Both the position numbers and the translations under genes were made by a program. The notes under the pieces were generated by a model that made no database searches, was not told the DNA's origin, and saw only the letters and a list, made by a program, of their open reading frames with translations. Of a DNA stretch of 64,000 nt, positions 15,950 to 24,855 are shown one piece after another (the first letter of the stretch is position 1; every line of letters starts with the position of its first letter). The stretch is from NCBI RefSeq assembly GCF_008271805.1, contig NZ_VSRY01000146.1:1-64000 (forward strand). Reading direction: 5' to 3'. Source of the stretch: Streptomyces sp. TRM49041. GTDB lineage: Bacteria > Actinomycetota > Actinomycetes > Streptomycetales > Streptomycetaceae.

Positions 15950-17467
15950 CTACGGCGTGTTCAGGGCCGACAGCCGGCCGCTGGCCCAGGGGTAGGACGC
16001 CCATCCCTGGACGAGGACCGGGTTCAGGGAGTTCTCGTGCCCGTTCAGGCACTCGTTGAGGGCCCAGGTGGAGCGTTGGGGGTCGGCCGCCCGTTCCAGG
16101 AGCAGAGAGCTGGGGGTGGTGTCGGTCAGGGTCACCAGGCGTTCGACTTCGTGGGCCGCGACGACCGTGGTCGGGACATCGACGGTGGGCAGCCCGAGGT
16201 GGGGCAGGTTGGCGTTGGCGACGGGGAACGGCTCAAGGGTGACGATCAGCGCCTGGCGTGGCCGGTCGGCCGGAATGCCGGCGAATGCCGGATGGCGCTG
16301 GTCGATCTGGGCCGAGGTGGCGTTGACCTGGCGGTAGGCGCGGGCCAGTTTGCTGTCGGTCTCGGCGACTCCGAGTTCCAGGCCGAGCCGGGCGTTCTCG
16401 GTCGGCATCATGGACTTGACCTCCACGAGCAGCACCAGGTCGTCGAAGACGACGATCCAGTCGACGCTCTGCAGTTCGTTCCGCTTGACCCGGTACGTGA
16501 TCTCCGAGACCACGTCGGCGTCCGGTATCAGGCGGAGCTGGCGGCCGACGTACTCCTCGAAGAGGTAGCCGGTCTCCTGCAGGAAGTCGGGTCCGAAGTG
16601 CTCGCGTCCTGTGTGGTAGATGCCAGACGGGGTCGCTTTGCGCCAGACCAGCTGGGGCGAGGGACACAGCAGGCCAGGTCCGAAGCCGGTGACCGCCGGC
16701 CGGCCCAGCAGCGGGTTGTAGGTGAAGCGGCGCAGCTGTGCCGCTGTGCCGCCAGCCACCCTCGCCAGGTTCCGCGTGGCCTGCTTCTCGGCTGCCTTGA
16801 TAGAGGCCACGTCGGTGGCGAAGTGCCGTTCGACGACGCGCAGGACGGTGTCCCGGCTGACGGTGCGGTTTAAGTTCTCCCCGTCCGGGCCGTCGTAGAG
16901 CGCGGGATCGAAACGCCCTGTGTTGAACAGCGCACATCCCCACAGCAGTTGTGCGGTGCCGACGTAGTCGGGCAGCGGGCAGCCGAACACCTCGGTGTCC
17001 CAGCCGGGGACCATGCAGCGGGGCTGGCGGTGTGCGGGGAACGGAGTGTGAAGGTACAGCGCCGCCGTACGAGCCAGGCTGAAGAACTCCGGTGCCTGGA
17101 AGGCCATCTGCTCGCCGCCCAGGCGCATCATGAAGTCCCTCAGGCGGACCGGGCCCTCGTCGGTGCCGTGAAGGGTCGGTTCCTTCAGGCTGGAGTACGC
17201 GGCCAGGATCTCCAGCAGGTCGCGTTCGGTGGCCTCGGAGCGCAGGTGCTCGGTTCCGTAGGCCAGGCTGACGCGGGCCGCGTCAGCCAGCGCCCAGGGC
17301 GTGTACTTCATTGAGGGGCTTTTCAGCCACGGCTGTGGCTGCTCGGGCGAGCTGTAGCGGGCCGCCGCCGCAGCGATCAGGGGCAGCAGTGAGCTGGGAC
17401 GGTGCCGCCGGATGCGCTGGCGGTATTCGTCCTCCGTCACCAGCCGGTCATACAGGTACGCAGCCAT
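15950..17467 (-). CDS. PD-(D/E)XK nuclease-domain protein, unknown family
   Basis: A 505-residue protein starting MAAYLYDRLVTEDEYRQRI (ATG 17465-17467). The first 300 residues are mostly helical, with no motif I know. The C-terminal part has YLFEEYVGRQLRLIP, then VVSEITYRVKRNELQSVDWI and VLLVEVKSMMPT. Glu, Asp and the EVK triad appear at the spacing of a restriction-like or NERD-like nuclease core, here with all key residues retained. It lies between the toxin-antitoxin pair and the rpoA copy, in a nuclease-rich stretch, so a defence or DNA-processing role is plausible. Confidence 0.65.
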   Translation of the reverse strand: MAAYLYDRLVTEDEYRQRIRRHRPSSLLPLIAAAAARYSSPEQPQPWLKSPSMKYTPWALADAARVSLAYGTEHLRSEATERDLLEILAAYSSLKEPTLHGTDEGPVRLRDFMMRLGGEQMAFQAPEFFSLARTAALYLHTPFPAHRQPRCMVPGWDTEVFGCPLPDYVGTAQLLWGCALFNTGRFDPALYDGPDGENLNRTVSRDTVLRVVERHFATDVASIKAAEKQATRNLARVAGGTAAQLRRFTYNPLLGRPAVTGFGPGLLCPSPQLVWRKATPSGIYHTGREHFGPDFLQETGYLFEEYVGRQLRLIPDADVVSEITYRVKRNELQSVDWIVVFDDLVLLVEVKSMMPTENARLGLELGVAETDSKLARAYRQVNATSAQIDQRHPAFAGIPADRPRQALIVTLEPFPVANANLPHLGLPTVDVPTTVVAAHEVERLVTLTDTTPSSLLLERAADPQRSTWALNECLNGHENSLNPVLVQGWASYPWASGRLSALNTP

Positions 17468-17590
17468 TCCGCCATGATCCTCGCTGCGGAGGGAATGATC
17501 GAGTGGTTTCTCCTGGGCCAGCGCTGAACGTGCGTATACTCCCGGCCGCGTCCGATTGCTCTGGATTGCCCTCTCTCGCGCCTTGGCGTC

Positions 17591-17756
17591 GCGGATTTGG
17601 CGGGCAAGCTCGGTGCGGAGCTGGTGCGGGCCATCCGCGTCGGCCTGGCCCAGAGCAGCAGCTCCCCTCACGGCTCCCGGGGTCGCAGCCGAGCTGGTAC
17701 GCCGGCGCGACTGAATGCGCCCGGGCACACTGGCTTGGGCGGGCAGCGAAGAGCGT
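17591..17756 (+). pseudogene. Fossil fragment of the integrase gene
   Basis: This segment aligns with bases 9863-10030 of the intact integrase: GAGCTGGTGCGGGCCATCCG is identical, and GAGCTGGTAC and GGGCGGGCAGCGAAGA match closely, with a small deletion and frame-destroying changes between. A TGA interrupts the frame at the ARLN region. Homology stops within about three bases of the stop codon of the neighbouring rpoA copy. It shows that a relative of the integrase once lay here and was replaced or interrupted. Confidence 0.75.
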
Positions 17757-18776
17757 TCAGTATTGCTCGGTCTCGACGAACCTCGTGTCCGCGTCGTTGG
17801 TGGCGAAGGTGTCGACCGCGGCCGTGGGGTCGAATCCGGGCGGGCTGTCCTTGAGGCCCAGGCCCAGTCCGGCCAGCTTCGCCTTGACCTCGTCGATGGA
17901 CTTCGCACCGAAGTTACGGATGTCCATCAGGTCCGCCTCGGAACGCGCCAGAAGCTCACCCACCGAGTGGACGCCCTCACGTTTGAGGCAGTTGTACGAA
18001 CGGACGGTGAGTTCGAGCTCCTCGATCGGCAGCGCCAGATCAGCGGCAAGGGCGGCGTCCGTGGGGGACGGGCCCATGTCGATGCCCTCGGCCTCGATGT
18101 TCAGCTCGCGGGCGAGACCGAACAGCTCGACCAGGGTCTTACCGGCGGAGGCCATGGCGTCACGCGGACGCATCGCTTGCTTGGTCTCGACGTCGACGAT
18201 CAGCTTGTCGAAGTCGGTACGCTGCTCGACACGCGTGGCCTCGACCTTGTACGTGACCTTCAGAACCGGCGAATAGATCGAGTCGACCGGGATGCGCCCG
18301 ATCTCCTGGCCCACCTGCTTGTTCTGCACGGCGGAGACGTAACCGCGACCGCGCTCGACCGTCAGCTCCATCTCCAGCTTGCCCTTGCCGTTGAGCGTGG
18401 CGAGGACGAGGTTGGGGTTGTGTACCTCGACACCGGCCGGAGGCGCGATGTCGGCGGCGGTGACCAGACCCGGGCCCTGCTTGCGCAGGTACATCACGAC
18501 CGGCTCGTCGTGCTCCGAGGAGACGACCAGCTGCTTGATGTTGAGGATCAGATCGGTGACGTCCTCCTTGACGCCCGGCACGGTGGTGAACTCGTGCAGG
18601 ACACCGTCGATACGGATGGACGTGACCGCCGCACCCGGGATCGAGGAGAGGAGCGTGCGGCGAAGGGAGTTGCCGAGGGTGTAGCCGAAGCCCGGCTCCA
18701 GCGGCTCGATCACGAACCGGGAGCGGAACTCGTCGACGACCTCTTCGGTCAACGAAGGACGCTGAGCAATCAGCAC
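17757..18776 (-). CDS. rpoA: Extra RNA polymerase alpha subunit (RpoA paralogue)
   Basis: A complete 339-residue alpha subunit, start GTG 18774-18776 behind GGAGGCAATACC. The N-terminal domain keeps [17 protein letters not shown] (Arg39-Arg40, equivalent to the E. coli Arg45 region needed for beta binding). The C-terminal domain keeps [12 protein letters not shown] (Arg259, Asn262, Cys263) and NFGAKS (Gly290 to Ser293), equivalents of the UP-element contacts around E. coli Arg265. The sequence is very close to Streptomyces housekeeping RpoA as I remember it, differing mostly in the tail. The normal neighbours (rpsK, rpsD, rplQ) are absent: the gene sits between an integrase fossil and a membrane-protein gene. 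It should be able to enter polymerase. Confidence 0.95.
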   Translation of the reverse strand: MLIAQRPSLTEEVVDEFRSRFVIEPLEPGFGYTLGNSLRRTLLSSIPGAAVTSIRIDGVLHEFTTVPGVKEDVTDLILNIKQLVVSSEHDEPVVMYLRKQGPGLVTAADIAPPAGVEVHNPNLVLATLNGKGKLEMELTVERGRGYVSAVQNKQVGQEIGRIPVDSIYSPVLKVTYKVEATRVEQRTDFDKLIVDVETKQAMRPRDAMASAGKTLVELFGLARELNIEAEGIDMGPSPTDAALAADLALPIEELELTVRSYNCLKREGVHSVGELLARSEADLMDIRNFGAKSIDEVKAKLAGLGLGLKDSPPGFDPTAAVDTFATNDADTRFVETEQY

Positions 18777-19067
18777 GAGGTATTGCCTCCAGTGTTTGGC
18801 GCCCGCTATGTGACGCCGTAGACACCACGAGGGTACGTGCGATACGGGCGGTCGTTCACCGCACCTGATGGCTGAAGGCGCGCACCAGCTGATGGCCCTG
18901 GTGCTCGACCGGTACGAGGCGGTTATGAAGTAGACCCCGGCTCGCATCGTGGTCCAGGCTCTTGGGCAGCGCGGGACCCAGTCAGAAGCCAGCCCGCCCC
19001 ACGACGGAGGTCCGTTCGACGGTCCCGATCAAAGCAAAGTCAGGGCCTCTGTAGGCCCTGCGCGGGG

Positions 19068-19649
19068 TCAGCGCTGTGCTGGGAGGCCGATGTCGTCGAG
19101 AAGCCCGTCCGGAGCGTCCAGGGCGTTTCGCGCCCGCTCTGCGAAGGCTGAAAGCTTCTCTTTGAGTTCGGAGGCAGCCATCGACGCCGCTCGCGAGCGT
19201 TGGCCAAGTGCTGGATCGTCGTACGCGCGCTTGGCGTGGATCAAGGAATATGACCTGGCGTTGTGTGTGGCGGTGGTCGCAAGTTCCACGATGGCCGCGA
19301 CCAGGTCTGCGATGCCGCGTGGTCCTTCGACCATGATGATGGGGCCGGTGGCGCGCACTGCCGGCAGGAGCGCGGATACCTCCTGCCACGCGGTGTCGAG
19401 TTCTTCCGAAGAGTGGTCTCCCCGGACGGAGGCGTAGGCCATGGACGATAGACGTCCCAGAGCTTCCTGGTGGGCCGTGATGGCCTCAAGGAATCTGCTG
19501 TATACCTCGCGTCGCCCCTGACGTCGCCATTGCGAGTGCTGACTGCGTCCCTGAGACCGTCCCGTCAGGGCGGCGGCTCCTAGTGTCCCGCCTGCTCCGA
19601 GGAGTCCTCCCACGGCTGTACCCAGCAGGGCAGCCACCCCACTGTCCAT
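19068..19649 (-). CDS. Membrane-anchored protein of unknown function
   Basis: A 193-residue protein with one glycine- and alanine-rich membrane segment at the N-terminus (VAALLGTAVGGLLGAGGTLGAAAL, about residues 4-27). A cytoplasmic helical region follows, with SQWRRQGRREVYSRFLEAI and later ASELKEKLSAFAERARNAL. Streptomyces has many such one-TM helical proteins without assigned function. It starts 20 bases after the stop of the Zn-ribbon/HEPN-like gene on the same strand, so the two are probably co-transcribed. Confidence 0.65.
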   Translation of the reverse strand: MDSGVAALLGTAVGGLLGAGGTLGAAALTGRSQGRSQHSQWRRQGRREVYSRFLEAITAHQEALGRLSSMAYASVRGDHSSEELDTAWQEVSALLPAVRATGPIIMVEGPRGIADLVAAIVELATTATHNARSYSLIHAKRAYDDPALGQRSRAASMAASELKEKLSAFAERARNALDAPDGLLDDIGLPAQR

Positions 19650-19668
19650 CGCTGCACCTTCGCATTCG

Positions 19669-20769
19669 TCAGGGTGCGAGCGCCACGAGGGCTTCGCAGA
19701 GGGTGGTGGTGTCGTCGAGCGCCTGGCGGCACATTTCGCCGGTGACGACGAGGCGCTGCCCGACGCGGGCAGTGGACGCGGGGACTCTGGCCAGGTATCG
19801 CGCGTCCACGACCCCGTCGTTGTGCGTGAAGACGTGGCGGGTCGCCCAGGTCTCCGTCAGCCGCTGCCAGGTCGCGGGCCCGACAGCGGTGCGGATGTCC
19901 GCGTGTCCGGCGGCGACGAACAGGTCCGCCGTGTCGTCGAGGCGCTGGAAGACGTTGCCCTTGCCCCTGAGGTGGTCCTCCGCATTGGACACGGCCGCGC
20001 GGAAGGTGGCGGAGGCAAGCGACTCGACGGCGCCCACCATGTTCTCGATGGTGTCCACCCAGTTGCGGGTGAAGACCCCTTGCTCGCGCAGCGGCGCCTT
20101 GGCTTCGGGCGGTAGGGCCTCCAAGGCGTCCAGTCGCGCCTTGTCGGCCTCCAGGGCGTCGAACGCCACGGAACCGGCGGGGAGTTGTCCGCAGACTGGG
20201 CAGTACCGGTGTTCCCCGAAGACCGCATACCGGCCCTGGCAGCCGGGGCAGGTGCGGATGCGGGCGAGGCGTTCTTCGCTGATGCCTGGCAGGGGACGGG
20301 GGTAGTAGGGCTGCGACCGATAGGTGATTGACACCCCACTCCCTCGGGAGCTTCGGCGGGACAGGCCGCTGAAGGCGCGGTTCAGTTCCCGGCTCACGAT
20401 CTGCATGCCGAGGTCGCCCACGGCCTGCATGAGGCGTTCGCGCTGCTGGGCGGTCACGAACTCGGAGTGCTCGGCGTGGTGGCCGCAGTAGACGCACCAC
20501 AGGGTGAGGTCGTCGGGCAGCGCCTCGTACTGCTGCGCGTCCATGCGGAAGAGCAGCGAGCAGGCCGGGCACTGGCGTCCGAGGAAGCCGTCTTCGTCGA
20601 GCGGGATGCTGATCCGCATCTCGTACGCATCACGTTGGCGGCCGACGATTTCTGCGCCCTCGGCCATTCTGAAGTTGCGGTGGTCGCGCATGAGGTCGAT
20701 TGTGCCGCCGGGCACTGACAGTGGGCCCTGGTCATGGACGAACCGTCGGACAGGAGACGATGCGGACAC
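19669..20769 (-). CDS. Zn-ribbon protein with HEPN-like C-terminal domain
   Basis: A 366-residue protein. Two cysteine pairs near residues 67-95 (CPAC, CVYC) and two more around 173-192 (CPGC, CPVC) indicate zinc ribbons. After a charged linker, the C-terminal 140 residues are helical and contain WATRHVFTHNDGVVDARYL. The Arg-x4-His motif within RHVFTHND is the hallmark of HEPN domains, many of which are RNases. GTG 20769 is the first start in the frame; internal ATGs would trim up to 34 residues. HEPN assignment is motif-based inference. Confidence 0.6.
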   Translation of the reverse strand: MSASSPVRRFVHDQGPLSVPGGTIDLMRDHRNFRMAEGAEIVGRQRDAYEMRISIPLDEDGFLGRQCPACSLLFRMDAQQYEALPDDLTLWCVYCGHHAEHSEFVTAQQRERLMQAVGDLGMQIVSRELNRAFSGLSRRSSRGSGVSITYRSQPYYPRPLPGISEERLARIRTCPGCQGRYAVFGEHRYCPVCGQLPAGSVAFDALEADKARLDALEALPPEAKAPLREQGVFTRNWVDTIENMVGAVESLASATFRAAVSNAEDHLRGKGNVFQRLDDTADLFVAAGHADIRTAVGPATWQRLTETWATRHVFTHNDGVVDARYLARVPASTARVGQRLVVTGEMCRQALDDTTTLCEALVALAP

Positions 20770-21305
20770 ATGGCGGCAGACCCAGACTCCGGGCCTTCCC
20801 GCTCCGGAGGCAACAGGCTGCGGCCCAAGAAACCGGTGCGGATGGCCGACCCCGATCCGGCGGACACGGGAGTGCGGGGGTGTGACGCTTCGGAGGGCCG
20901 GGACGCTGGAGCAGGTGGACCGTATGCAAAGGTCCCGTGATGCCCGTTCCTCCCCTCGTGAGCGGGTACGCCCGTATCCGAGGCAGGTAGGTGCTCTCCC
21001 CCGTCACCTGCCTTCCCCGCGTGGCCATGACATAGTCGAGCTTCGGCGCGCCGCCGCGGTGGTCCCGGTTGGCGCGACGGCTGAGCGAACGTCATCGCGC
21101 CCTCTCAAAATCGGCGCCTTCCCCCAGCGTGGACGAGCCGGTGGCTCTCGCCCCGTGCGAGGCACCACCGGACCAACGTCCGGTATCAGAGGCCGGGTGC
21201 GAAGCTGTCACCGAACTGGTGATTTGTGACGTTCTGCGACTGGTGTGCCGGTCGGTCGACCCGGATGTCGCGGGCGGCAACAGGGGTTTGAGCAGCGCCG
21301 GAAGA
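20770..21305. other. Gap between the HEPN-like and NYN genes
   Basis: No gene is supported in this 536-base stretch. The open frames are arginine- and proline-rich, have no ribosome sites and resemble nothing I recognise. It probably holds the promoter of the minus-strand HEPN-like operon near its left edge. Confidence 0.4.
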
Positions 21306-22079
21306 TCAGTCCCCTGACACTGTCTCCTTGGGACCGTTGCCGGTGTGGCGCTTGTCGCGAGCGTATATGACGGCCGTCTTTCCGCCGCCGGGTGTGCGGC
21401 GGTCCATCTCGAACAGAGTGGTGGCGGCCAGGAGGTCGCTCAGCTTGGTGTAGCCGTACGTGCGGGAGTCGAAGTCGGAGCGCTGCTTGGTGATGATGTG
21501 GCCGACGTTCGCGAGGTGGGCCCAGCCGTCGTCGTCGGAGGCTGCCTCCACTGCTTGACGAAGGAGGTTGACCAGCGCGGTGTCGCCCTTCAGCTTGACC
21601 GCCGTGGCTCGCGCGGCCGGTTTCGCCTCAGCCGGGGCGGTGGCGCTCTTGAGATTCTCGATGTAAAGGAACTTGTCGCACGCCGCGACGAACGGCTTAG
21701 GGGTCTTGCGTTCTCCGAATCCGTATACAGTCAGGCCGGACTCGCGGATGCGGGCCGCGAGGCGGGTGAAGTCGCTGTCGCTGGAGACGATGCAGAACCC
21801 GTCGAAGCGCCCCGAGTACAGCAGGTCCATGGCGTCTATGACCATGGCGGAGTCGGTGGCGTTCTTTCCGGTGGTGTAGGCGAACTGCTGGATCGGCTGG
21901 ATCGACTGGGCGAGCAACTGGTCCTTCCAGCCCTTCAGCTGAGTTCCGGTCCAGTCGCCGTAGGCCCGCTTGACGTGCGCGGTCCCGTACTTGGCGACCT
22001 CTGCCAGCAGCTCCTCCAGAGCCGAGGGCTTGGCGTTGTCGGCGTCGATCAATACCGCCAGTTTCGCAGTGCTCTCCAC
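21306..22079 (-). CDS. NYN-domain (PIN-like) RNase with OST-HTH/LOTUS domain
   Basis: A 257-residue protein starting GTG 22077-22079 (VESTAKLAVLIDADN). The NYN domain shows its acidic residues in LIDADN (Asp12, Asp14), the ATDSAMVIDAMDLL segment and CIVSSDSDFTRLAARIRESG. The C-terminal third (ALVNLLRQAVEAASDDDGW to KLSDLLAATTLFEM) matches the winged OST-HTH/LOTUS fold that binds RNA. NYN-LOTUS proteins are common in bacteria and presumed RNA-processing or defence RNases; the target is unknown. It lies with other RNase-like genes here. Confidence 0.85.
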   Translation of the reverse strand: MESTAKLAVLIDADNAKPSALEELLAEVAKYGTAHVKRAYGDWTGTQLKGWKDQLLAQSIQPIQQFAYTTGKNATDSAMVIDAMDLLYSGRFDGFCIVSSDSDFTRLAARIRESGLTVYGFGERKTPKPFVAACDKFLYIENLKSATAPAEAKPAARATAVKLKGDTALVNLLRQAVEAASDDDGWAHLANVGHIITKQRSDFDSRTYGYTKLSDLLAATTLFEMDRRTPGGGKTAVIYARDKRHTGNGPKETVSGD

Positions 22080-22276
22080 AGCACCCGACGGTAGCGCAGA
22101 CGATCTCGCAGTCGCGGAGGAGTCACCGAGTCCAAGCCAAGCCCAACGCCCTGCGGCGCAGGGAACCGCACCAGCCCTTTTCGACCGCCCGTTACGTCGA
22201 CGGCCACTGTTTCCAGAGCTATGCGAGCCTGAGGGGTGCCCGACGGTCCGTCGCGCCGAGGCGCCGGCGAGTTCCG

Positions 22277-23560
22277 CTACGAGTCCTGCTGAGATCGGTT
22301 CGGCAGCAGTTCCTGATGGCGCAGGATCAGCATGTCGGCGACGAGGCACGTGACCTCCCCGTCGGCGTCCCGGCCGATCCACACCGGGTAGGAGCCGTCT
22401 CCCATGCCGCTTGGGTAGACGATGAGGTTGCCGCCGGACTCCGGGTCGTCGAGGACGACGATGCCGTCGGGGCTGTCGTCGTCCGGGACAGTGTTCTCTC
22501 CGCCGGTGAGCCTGTCGGCCGCCGCGGCGTCGACGAAGCAGCCGGTGCCTGTGTCCACGCCGAATCCGTAGAACTCGCCGTCGCGCAGCGTCCGCGGGTC
22601 CTCCCCGAGACGCAGCGCCAGCTCCCAAGTCGCCGTGGGTTTGCCGGAGATGAGGATGCGCGCGGCGGTGAAATCCTGCATGTCCAGTGTCTTGCCCCAG
22701 TGCTCGGTCCGGTAGGCCGCAGTCGCGATCTGCATGCGGTAGCTGCCGGGCGGTACGGCCACCGTGAACGGCTCGCCGGGATCCAGCCAACCCGGATCGC
22801 AGGCGACGATCCGACCGGTCGGCAGCCGTAGCGATCCTGCGTCGACGACGCGCTCGACGACATACGGGCCGGTGGCCTGGGTGTCCGGTGGGGTGAAGCG
22901 GGTGCCGGGCGTGAACATCTCGTCGAGGTAGCTCGGGCGCAGGGGGCTGGGCGGACACCACCCGGGGGCGGTGGCATGACCGTGCTCCCGGTCTTCCGCC
23001 GGACCGTCCTGGGGAGGACGTTGTACCGGTGCGTCCCGCAGGGAGACGCCGGATACGTGCCCGTCGGTCGCCATGGCCACCGCCCACGCCCAGTCGCCGA
23101 ATGCGGGAGCTGACGCCCAGCGCTGTTCGTCCGGAACATCGGCCAGGGTGTGCAGCGAGCCGCCCCCGATCCCCTTCGGTTCGGACACCTTCCGGCCCCT
23201 GCCGTCCGGGTAGAGGTCGATGAGCACGCGCCCCGCGCGGTCTGCGAACTCCGCCATGTCGTCGCTGTCGTACCTCCACTGAGCGATGTGGCGGAGGAGG
23301 AGCCGATCGGGTTCCAAGCGGCGCAGATCGAGTTCACGGGTGCGACGGCCCTGATCGTCGTACGCCCACACGCCCAGGTAGTCGTGCGCCCAGGCGATGG
23401 TCAGCACGGCGACCGGCTGCGGGCGCCCTCGCTCGCGCAGCACCACGGCGTACCGCTCGCCCGTAGCGTCCCGGTTCGCGGCGTGCTCCCGGCTGATGGG
23501 ACCAAGGACCATGCGGGAGGCGGCGTCCCAGCCCTCCCCGTACGTCACGTCAATGATCAC
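22277..23560 (-). CDS. DUF4241 protein
   Basis: The C-terminal half reads VPPGSYRMQIATAAY, then FYGFGVDTGTGCFVDAAAA, then GDGSYPVWIGRDADGEVTCL. This is the DUF4241 pattern, whose function is unknown and which is often found in immunity-type or polymorphic-toxin settings. The N-terminal 200 residues look like a separate domain, with WAHDYLGVWAYDDQGRR and REL-rich strands. I place the start at GTG 23560 (VIIDVTYGEG); the frame is open to 23629, but the extra residues are low-complexity. Confidence 0.65.
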   Translation of the reverse strand: MIIDVTYGEGWDAASRMVLGPISREHAANRDATGERYAVVLRERGRPQPVAVLTIAWAHDYLGVWAYDDQGRRTRELDLRRLEPDRLLLRHIAQWRYDSDDMAEFADRAGRVLIDLYPDGRGRKVSEPKGIGGGSLHTLADVPDEQRWASAPAFGDWAWAVAMATDGHVSGVSLRDAPVQRPPQDGPAEDREHGHATAPGWCPPSPLRPSYLDEMFTPGTRFTPPDTQATGPYVVERVVDAGSLRLPTGRIVACDPGWLDPGEPFTVAVPPGSYRMQIATAAYRTEHWGKTLDMQDFTAARILISGKPTATWELALRLGEDPRTLRDGEFYGFGVDTGTGCFVDAAAADRLTGGENTVPDDDSPDGIVVLDDPESGGNLIVYPSGMGDGSYPVWIGRDADGEVTCLVADMLILRHQELLPNRSQQDS

Positions 23561-23955
23561 GCTGATCTCAGCGCCGGGGAGGGCGGCCCTGTCACAGCCG
23601 TGCTCGCGTCTTCCGGCCACGCGGTGCATCGGTGCAGGCGCACCGTGGCGCCGGCTGGGTGTCCGCCTTGCTTGCTGCGGATCCGTCGGGTGCGAAGTCC
23701 GGCCCTGGCGTGTCCGTGCCGGTCGTTACTCTTCCGCCGTTGCCAACATACGAAGCCATGGGGACAGGCCCTCCTATACGCGGCGGGATCTACTGCAGCG
23801 CTGGAGTGACGAATGGCTCGACTCGCGCCCTGTGAGGCTGCTGTCAACACTCCAAGCCGAAGCGGCAACGACCCACCAGTCCCTAGGTCCAGGTTCGGGC
23901 CCCTTCGGAAATAATCCGACTGCTTCCGCTGTTCAGTCCCGGCCACACTGGGTGC
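23561..23955. other. Gap before the broken nuclease gene
   Basis: Nothing is recognised in this stretch beyond probable divergent promoters for the DUF4241 gene (minus) and the broken nuclease gene (plus). GGTCCAGGTTCGGGCC near 23885 is a short partial palindrome of no clear meaning. Confidence 0.35.
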
Positions 23956-24855
23956 ATGGGAGGGGCGGTGTCGAACCTGAAGCTCTACAGCACGAAAGGC
24001 GGCGTGACTGAGGTCACGCCGCGTCTTGCCGAGATCGAAGCCGATGTGCAGAGCCTCGTCGAGGCACACATGGAGACGCTGCTGGGGGTGCGGTTCCTGG
24101 CGAGCGAGTACAGCACGGGGCCGGTCCACGGGGGCCGGATCGATTCGCTCGGGCTGGACGAGAGCGGGTCGCCGGTCATCGTCGAATACAAGCGAGGCGT
24201 CGACTCGGGCGTCATCAACCAGGGCCTGTTCTACCTCAGCTGGCTCATGGACCACCGGGCGGAGTTCGAATACCTGGTCGCCGACCGGCTCGGGGTCACG
24301 GCCGCGGCCCAGGTCCTGTGGCGCGGACCGAGGCTGATCTGCGTCGCCGGCGACTTCACCCGCTAAGACGTATACGCCGTGCGCGAGCACCGGAGGTCGA
24401 TCGATCTGGTCCGCTACCGACTCTTCGGCAGCGACCTGCTCGGGCTTGAGACCGTGGCGTCCGTGAGCGGCGGCATGCAGGTAGCCGGTCGGGTGCACCG
24501 GCAGGCCGTCGCGCGGGCGGCAGCCGACGTCCAGGGTGCGTCGATGGTGGAGCTGGCGAACGCGGTCGACGAGGTGTTGCTCGGTCTCGGGGACGGCGTG
24601 AACCGCGTTGAGCGCAAGACGTACCGGGCGTATCAGCGTCTGCGGAACTTCGCCTGCGTCTGTCCGCCTCAGTTGAGCAAGCTCCTGGTCTACCTGAAGG
24701 TCGACCCGAAGGACGTAGAACTCGTTCCCGGGTTTACCCGGGATGTGTCCGGTCTCGGTCATCACGGGACGGGTGACCTGGAGGTGCAGCTCCGCACGCC
24801 GAGGGACGTGGAGCGGGCGCAGGATCTGTTCCGGGCGAGCTACGCAGCGGCGTGA
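23956..24855 (+). pseudogene. PD-(D/E)XK / DUF5655-type protein broken by one stop codon
   Basis: The first 136 codons give a nuclease-like core: GGRIDSLGLDESGSPVIVEY followed by KRG, with Asp and the E-x-K pair in place, then NQGLFYLSWLMDHRAEFEYLV. A TAA at 24364-24366 ends it after GDFTR. The same frame then continues without further interruption as DVYAVREHRRSIDLVRYRLF to LEVQLRTPRDVERAQDLFRA at 24855, the normal DUF5655-like tail. One base (TAC to TAA) would explain the break. Either the gene has just died, or the second half is translated separately from GTG 24379. Confidence 0.75.

Noticed and set aside
18868-18933. Short plus-strand tail [22 protein letters not shown] as the end of a second integrase
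   Set aside because: It looks like a helical protein end, but 22 codons are too few to identify and the intact integrase ends differently. Mentioned only as context for the rpoA junction.
20504-21229. A 241-codon plus-strand frame between the HEPN-like and NYN genes
   Set aside because: Ser/Arg/Pro-rich with no motif. Half of it is antisense to the HEPN-like gene and there is no ribosome site.
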